A stretch of 64,000 nt of DNA from positions 1 to 64,000 of the forward strand of contig JBBSGP010000009.1 in NCBI GenBank assembly GCA_038253885.1, in the 5' to 3' direction. Source of the DNA: JALZAQ01 sp038253885. Its GTDB lineage: Bacteria; Gemmatimonadota; Gemmatimonadetes; Gemmatimonadales; Gemmatimonadaceae. How positions within the stretch are numbered: position 1 is the first letter of the stretch; each line of letters opens with the position of its first letter. Positions 59,697-64,000 of this stretch are shown here, piece by piece. The notes below the pieces were generated by a model that was not told the DNA's origin, made no database searches, and saw only the letters and a program-made list of their open reading frames with translations. A program made the position numbers and the translations under genes.

Positions 59697-60518
59697 TCAT
59701 GGGCGCGCCACCACGAACGCTGCCATCACGCAGAGCATGGCCACCTTGAGCAGTCCGGGGCTGCCGCGCGTGCCGCGCACGATGGCGCGAGCCGCCATGC
59801 CGCAGAGCACGAGGGCTGGCGTGAGCGCGAGAGCGAGGAGAGGACGCGCCGCCACGAGCGGCAGCAGGAGCGCCCCGAACGCGACGAGAGCCCCGATGAC
59901 AATCTGCCCCGCTCGCCGGGAGCCGACGATCATGGGAAGGGTGCGTCGGACGGCGGCATCGGCGGCTGCATCTTCCAGATCCTTGGCGATCTCGCGCGCG
60001 AGATGCAGAGGCGTCGCGATCAGGATGAGCATGACCCCCGCGCGCGGTGCATCGGAGACCCACGCGCCGTACAGGAACGGGAGCGATGCCAGGACGGCGA
60101 CGGTGAGGTTCCCCACCAGACCGCGACTCTTGAGCAGCGGACTGTAGGCGATCATCAGGGCGACGACCGGCACGCTGATCCATCCCAGAACCGGCCGCGC
60201 GGCGAACGCCGCCGCCAGCCCCACGAGCGCCGCGCCGGCGGCGATGCGTCGAGCCACGGCCGCATCCAGCTCGCCACGTGGCAGAGGACGGTTGGGATGG
60301 GCGATGCGATCGATCTCCACGTCCGCCGCATCGTTCCAGGCGTTCGCACACGCGGTGAAGGCGATGGCGGCCAGCGACGCGAGCAGGGCGGGCCCAGGGC
60401 TCACGAGGCTTCCTTCCCCACCCCACCACGCGCCAAACATCACACCGAGCGCGGCGACGGCGGCATTGCGCCAGCGCACCAGATCGAGCACCGCGAAAAA
60501 ACGCGAGCGGTCAGTCAC
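59697..60518 (-). CDS. UbiA-family prenyltransferase
   Basis: A 273-aa membrane prenyltransferase. Asp-rich motifs are NAWNDAADVEIDRIAHPNRP (first) and LAREIAKDLEDAAADAA (second). About nine hydrophobic helices are present. The architecture is close to the geranylgeranylglyceryl/digeranylgeranyl transferase-like branch of UbiA, but the aromatic or polar acceptor cannot be predicted. The start overlaps the bshA 3' end by 8 nt. Confidence 0.9.
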   Translation of the reverse strand: MTDRSRFFAVLDLVRWRNAAVAALGVMFGAWWGGEGSLVSPGPALLASLAAIAFTACANAWNDAADVEIDRIAHPNRPLPRGELDAAVARRIAAGAALVGLAAAFAARPVLGWISVPVVALMIAYSPLLKSRGLVGNLTVAVLASLPFLYGAWVSDAPRAGVMLILIATPLHLAREIAKDLEDAAADAAVRRTLPMIVGSRRAGQIVIGALVAFGALLLPLVAARPLLALALTPALVLCGMAARAIVRGTRGSPGLLKVAMLCVMAAFVVARP

Positions 60519-61641
60519 CGAGAACGCGCGCGTAGTAGGCCTCGTACTGGGCCACGATGTCCTTCTGCGCGAACCGCGAGCGCGCGTCGGCCGCGGCCGC
60601 GTCGCTCACGTTCTTCCATCGTGCCGGGTCGCGCAGGATCGTGAGCGCCGCCTCGGCCATTCCTTCGACATCGCCCACGGGACAGAGTGCACCCGTCACG
60701 CCTTCGACAACCAGCTCGGGAAGCCCGCCCGCGTTGGACGCCACGACGGGAACGCCGCAGGCCAGCGCCTCGAGCGCGCTCAGACCGAACGACTCGAGCT
60801 GGCTCGGGAGCAGGAAGAGATCGGCGCAGCTGAGCAGAGGCGCGACAGCATCGAGCTTGCCGAGAAAGAACGTCGAGTCATGCACGCCGAGTGAGCGTGC
60901 CTCCGCCTCGGCGTTCACGCGTTCCGGCCCATCGCCCACCATCACCAGGACGCTCGGAATCTCCTTCCGCACGCGCGCGAAGATCTGGACCACATCCCTA
61001 ACCCGCTTCACTGGCCGGAAGTTCGACACGTGCATCAGCACCCGGCGTCCGTCGCCGAACTGCTCACGCAGGCTCGGTGGCCATCTCGTGCGGTCGTAGA
61101 CGGTCGGATCGATGAAGTTGTGGATCACATCGACGGCGCAGCTGTCGCAGCCAAACGCCTTGTACGTCTCCTGCTGCAGGTAGCGCGAGACGGCCGTGAG
61201 CCCGTCGGAGCGCTCGATGGAGAACTTGGTGATCGGTTGGAAGGACGGGTCCTGACCGATGAGCGTGATGTCCGTCCCGTGAAGGGTGGTGATGATCTGC
61301 ACATCCGATCCACTGTCCTGGAGCATCTCGCGCGCGATCCAGGCGCTGGTGGCGTGAGGGATGGCGTAATGCGCGTGCAGGATGTCGAGTTGATGCGTCT
61401 TCACGACCTCGTGCATCCGCACTGCCAGCGCCAGATCGTACGGGGGATACTCGAACAGCGGATAGCGCACGACGTCGACTTCGTGAAACCAGACGCGCGG
61501 CAGAAACGACGGCAGGCGGAACGGCTGCTGGTACGTGATGAAGTGAATCGAGTGTCCGAGCGCCGCCAGCGCGATGCCCAGCTCGGTCGCGACAGCGCCC
61601 GAGCCACCGTACGTGGGGTAGCAGGTGATTCCGATCTTCAT
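60511..61641 (-). CDS. bshA: N-acetyl-alpha-D-glucosaminyl L-malate synthase (bacillithiol)
   Basis: GT4-type glycosyltransferase for the first step of bacillithiol synthesis (UDP-GlcNAc plus L-malate). The 376-aa protein opens MKIGITCYPTYGGSGAVATE and has HAHYAIPHATSAW, TTLHGTDITLIGQDPSFQPI, HVSNFRPVKRV and the C-terminal PSQLESFGLSALEALACGVP, all BshA-typical. ATG 61641 overlaps the miaA stop as ATGA. bshB and bshC are not in the window. Confidence 0.94.
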   Translation of the reverse strand: MKIGITCYPTYGGSGAVATELGIALAALGHSIHFITYQQPFRLPSFLPRVWFHEVDVVRYPLFEYPPYDLALAVRMHEVVKTHQLDILHAHYAIPHATSAWIAREMLQDSGSDVQIITTLHGTDITLIGQDPSFQPITKFSIERSDGLTAVSRYLQQETYKAFGCDSCAVDVIHNFIDPTVYDRTRWPPSLREQFGDGRRVLMHVSNFRPVKRVRDVVQIFARVRKEIPSVLVMVGDGPERVNAEAEARSLGVHDSTFFLGKLDAVAPLLSCADLFLLPSQLESFGLSALEALACGVPVVASNAGGLPELVVEGVTGALCPVGDVEGMAEAALTILRDPARWKNVSDAAAADARSRFAQKDIVAQYEAYYARVLGD

Positions 61642-62558
61642 GCCGCACGCTCCCCGCTCACCCACCAATCGCACGCTCGCTCGTGCGCCCTCGCGGCCGT
61701 CGGGTCGAGAAGCGTCACGTCGGCCAGCGGCAGCTGATGCCGAACCCATGTCCGCTGGCGCTTTGCGTACTGCCGGGTGTCGATGATGATCCTCGTGATC
61801 GCTTCGTCCCGTGACACCGTTCCACGCACGAGGTCACGAACGACCCGGTACCCGGTGCCGTTCCAGGCCGGAGCATCGTCCGGCACGCGGGTCAGGAGGC
61901 CGATCACCTCGTTCTCCCATCCGGCCGCCAGCATGGAGCCTACGCGCTCGCCGATACGCTCGCGGAGTCGAGTGCCCGGGTCCACAACGAGAAACCGGGC
62001 GTGCGCTCTCGCCGGCCGCGCGGCGCGACGATGCCACTCCGAGAGCGCCGTCCCGGTGAGCGCGGCGACTGTGATGGCGCGCAGCAACTGCGCACGGCCA
62101 AGCGACGCACGCTCGGGATCGAGCCGCTGGCAGCGCGCGCGCAGCTCGTCGGTGGGGCACGCAGCAAGCTCGTCCTCGAGCTGCCGCCGCCGCTCCGGAT
62201 CCAGAGGCGGCTCGGTGAACAGAGGCTGGGTGAGAGCCCGGACGTAGAATCCCGTTCCGCCGACGACCACCGCTGTGCGCCGAGCGGCGCGCGCTTCGGC
62301 GATCCAGTCCTCCGCGGCATCCGCCCAGGCCGCTGCCGACCAGCGCTGCACCGGGTCGATGAGATCGATGCCTCGATGCGGCACGCACGCGCGCTCGCCG
62401 GCTGTCGGTTTGGCGGTGCCGATGTCGAAGCCGCGGTAGATCTGGCGCGAGTCGGCGCTGAGAATCGTCGCGCCGAACCGCTGTGCGAGCGCCAGCGCGA
62501 GCGATGATTTGCCGGCGGCGGTCGGGCCACAGATCACGCGCAGCCTATCGTCTCCCAA
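61638..62558 (-). CDS. miaA: tRNA dimethylallyltransferase
   Basis: Adds the isopentenyl group to A37 of tRNAs reading UNN codons. The 306-aa protein has CGPTAAGKSSLALALA (P-loop), LSADSRQIYRGFDIGTAKPT and GGTGFYVRALTQPLF, plus the YAKRQRTWVRHQL C-terminal motif. The start appears to be TTG 62558, inside the mutL 3' end, with GGAG about 9 nt upstream. Confidence 0.95.
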   Translation of the reverse strand: MGDDRLRVICGPTAAGKSSLALALAQRFGATILSADSRQIYRGFDIGTAKPTAGERACVPHRGIDLIDPVQRWSAAAWADAAEDWIAEARAARRTAVVVGGTGFYVRALTQPLFTEPPLDPERRRQLEDELAACPTDELRARCQRLDPERASLGRAQLLRAITVAALTGTALSEWHRRAARPARAHARFLVVDPGTRLRERIGERVGSMLAAGWENEVIGLLTRVPDDAPAWNGTGYRVVRDLVRGTVSRDEAITRIIIDTRQYAKRQRTWVRHQLPLADVTLLDPTAARAHERACDWWVSGERAA

Positions 62559-64000
62559 AGCGGCGCTCCACTTCTTCCCAGGGCAGCCTCACGATCGTCG
62601 AGCGGCCGTGCACGTCGTGGGAAGGAAGCGTCGTGCGAGCCAGCGAGAGGAACAGCGCCCGCATCTCGGCTTGTGAGAGTAGCTCGCCACCCTTGATCGC
62701 GGCTTTGCAGGCGAGCGTCGCCGCGAGGTGCTCGTGACGGGGCGCCGTCCCCGGATCCCGGTCGCCGGTCAGCGCGTCGAGAGTTTCCCGCAGACAGCGC
62801 GGCGCATCGAACCTCGGATGCGGCATCGGCACGGCGCTGACGATCAGGGTGTGGCCGCCAAATCCCTCGATCTCGAACCCGAGGCGCTCCAGCGCCTCGC
62901 GGTGTGACTCGAACGCGTCTCCCTCCGCCGGTCCGAGATGCAACGTCAGCGGAAAGAGCAGCCGCTGTGACGGCGATGCCCCGCCCTCCAGCACCGCCAT
63001 GAATCGCTCGAACAGCACTCGCTCGTGCGCCGAATGCTGGTCGATCAGCACCACACCCTCGTCATGCTCGAACATCAGATAGGTGCGATGGAGCTGGAGC
63101 AATGGTGGTACCTCGATCACCTCGTCCGTCTCGCCGTCGATCGGGGCGGCGCTCGAGGCGATGCGCGCGCCGGCGAGCGCCAGCCCGCCCACGGGCTCGA
63201 GCTGGACGGAGGGACGCAAGGCCTCGACGTCGACCGGTGGCGAGAGCGTCGCCGCGACCGAGGTGATCCACCGTGGCGCCATCGACACCGCGCTGTCCGT
63301 CGTCCCGAGGGCGCGACGAACGGCGCTCTCGATGGCTCGCTCGAGTGGCCAGCGCTCACGAAAGCGTACTTCGGCCTTGGCCGGATGCACGTTCACGTCC
63401 ACCATGTCGGCGGGAATCACCAGCTCGAGCAGGAGCGAGGGCCGGCTCCCGGCGGGAATTGTCGACCGATAGCCTGCTTCCGCGGCCCGCAGGAGACCGG
63501 CGTCGCGGATGGCGCGGCCATTCACGCTCACGAAGACGCGGCGGCCCACCGTCCCGACATCCCCGGGACGCTCGATGAGCCCCGAGATGTGGACCGGTCC
63601 CCGTACGTCATCGAGCTCCACCAACCGCTCAGCCGCGGCACCACCCCAGAGGGCTCCGACCCGGGCGCGAAGCGTCGATGCCGCGGGCAGCGCGAGCACC
63701 TGTCGCCCATCGTGCGACGCCGTGATCCGAACGTCTCGCCGGGTGAGGCCGATCGCGGTCAGCACATCCACGATGGCCCGCCACTCGCCGCGCGCCGAAC
63801 GAAGAAAGCGCAGGCGCTGAGGGGAGTTGAAGAACAGCCGGGAGACGCTGACGGTCGTGCCCCGGCGCCGCGCCGCATCGGCGGTTTCGGTGACCTCGCC
63901 GGCCGTCACGCGGATCCGAACGCCCGCGCCGTCGGCTGCTGCCGTCTCGAGCTCGAGCTCGCTGACCGAGGCGATCGCCGGAAGAGCCTCGCCACGAAAA
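62545..64000 (-). CDS. mutL: DNA mismatch repair protein MutL (5' truncated by window edge)
   Basis: The C-terminal ~485 residues of MutL are visible. The frame enters at 64000 with FRGEALPAIASVSELEL (the GFRGEAL motif of the N-terminal ATPase); TTVSVSRLFFNSPQRLRFL and VNVHPAKAEVRF follow. The C-terminal dimerisation domain has the DQHSAHERVLFE motif, a variant of the DQHA(x)2E(x)4E endonuclease site, and ACKAAIKGGE. The start codon lies outside. mutL-miaA-bshA form a coupled run. Confidence 0.96.
   Translation of the reverse strand, partial: FRGEALPAIASVSELELETAAADGAGVRIRVTAGEVTETADAARRRGTTVSVSRLFFNSPQRLRFLRSARGEWRAIVDVLTAIGLTRRDVRITASHDGRQVLALPAASTLRARVGALWGGAAAERLVELDDVRGPVHISGLIERPGDVGTVGRRVFVSVNGRAIRDAGLLRAAEAGYRSTIPAGSRPSLLLELVIPADMVDVNVHPAKAEVRFRERWPLERAIESAVRRALGTTDSAVSMAPRWITSVAATLSPPVDVEALRPSVQLEPVGGLALAGARIASSAAPIDGETDEVIEVPPLLQLHRTYLMFEHDEGVVLIDQHSAHERVLFERFMAVLEGGASPSQRLLFPLTLHLGPAEGDAFESHREALERLGFEIEGFGGHTLIVSAVPMPHPRFDAPRCLRETLDALTGDRDPGTAPRHEHLAATLACKAAIKGGELLSQAEMRALFLSLARTTLPSHDVHGRSTIVRLPWEEVERRFGRR

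Overview
The window looks like a chromosomal segment of a high-GC, diderm bacterium of the Gemmatimonadota or a close relative. The partial 16S rRNA at the left edge reads like that phylum. The window also encodes lipid A and LPS transport functions (LpxH, LptE, heptose-1-P adenylyltransferase), peptidoglycan enzymes and outer-membrane barrel proteins. Most of it is a dense housekeeping backbone on the minus strand, with many ATGA, GTGA and TGATG stop/start overlaps that suggest translational coupling. No prophage, insertion sequence or CRISPR array was seen.

Layout. 1-1.1 kb: 5' part of 16S rRNA with a boxA-like leader element and a near-consensus promoter. 1.3-9.1 kb: a looser region with a histidine kinase, a DUF4870-type membrane protein, a large secreted protein, two VOC-fold proteins, a frameshifted c-type cytochrome gene and a truncated tyrosine recombinase lying against three tRNA genes (Lys, Arg, Pro). 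9.4-15.6 kb: rdgB, rph, a heptose adenylyltransferase, a DUF4845-like protein, LptE, a LolB-like lipoprotein and a 941-residue peptidase/propeller/barrel protein. 15.6-21.5 kb: a HEAT/cyclophilin lipoprotein and an acyl-CoA thioesterase coupled to a small bacterial microcompartment (BMC) operon: two hexameric shell proteins, an acylating aldehyde dehydrogenase and PduL. No vertex protein, alcohol dehydrogenase or signature enzyme is nearby.

21.5-30.5 kb: lpxH, murI, a DUF5683-like protein, tRNA-Sec(UCA), a selD gene that itself carries an in-frame UGA (a selenoprotein SelD with a bSECIS-like hairpin), ridA, fhs, tatD, secF and secD. 30.5-37.9 kb: the rimP-nusA-ylxQ-infB-rbfA-truB-ribF operon, with its promoter and a leader hairpin with a T-tract that looks like an attenuator. 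38-40 kb: pgeF and murA, where MurA has Asp in place of the catalytic Cys. 40-42.5 kb (plus strand): a PII-like protein, two small envelope proteins and a zinc-dependent phospholipase C-like protein. 42.5-50.9 kb: gatCAB, a PcrA/UvrD helicase, a membrane histidine kinase, serS and a lipoprotein. 51-55 kb (plus strand): roadblock protein, response regulator, mannose-1-P guanylyltransferase, a GlmU-like protein and an MBL-fold hydrolase. 55-57.2 kb: groES-groEL under a perfect CIRCE operator. 57.3-64 kb: coaX, birA, uppP, a UbiA-type prenyltransferase, bshA (bacillithiol synthesis), miaA and the 3' part of mutL.

The most notable content is the minimal BMC operon embedded in an envelope-biogenesis gene run, and the selenocysteine module (Sec-containing SelD directly followed by tRNA-Sec, whose 3' end overlaps the next gene). 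Other points worth attention are the protease-propeller-barrel fusion, the HEAT-cyclophilin fusion and the leader attenuator of the nusA operon. All calls come from reading the sequence; no database search was run.
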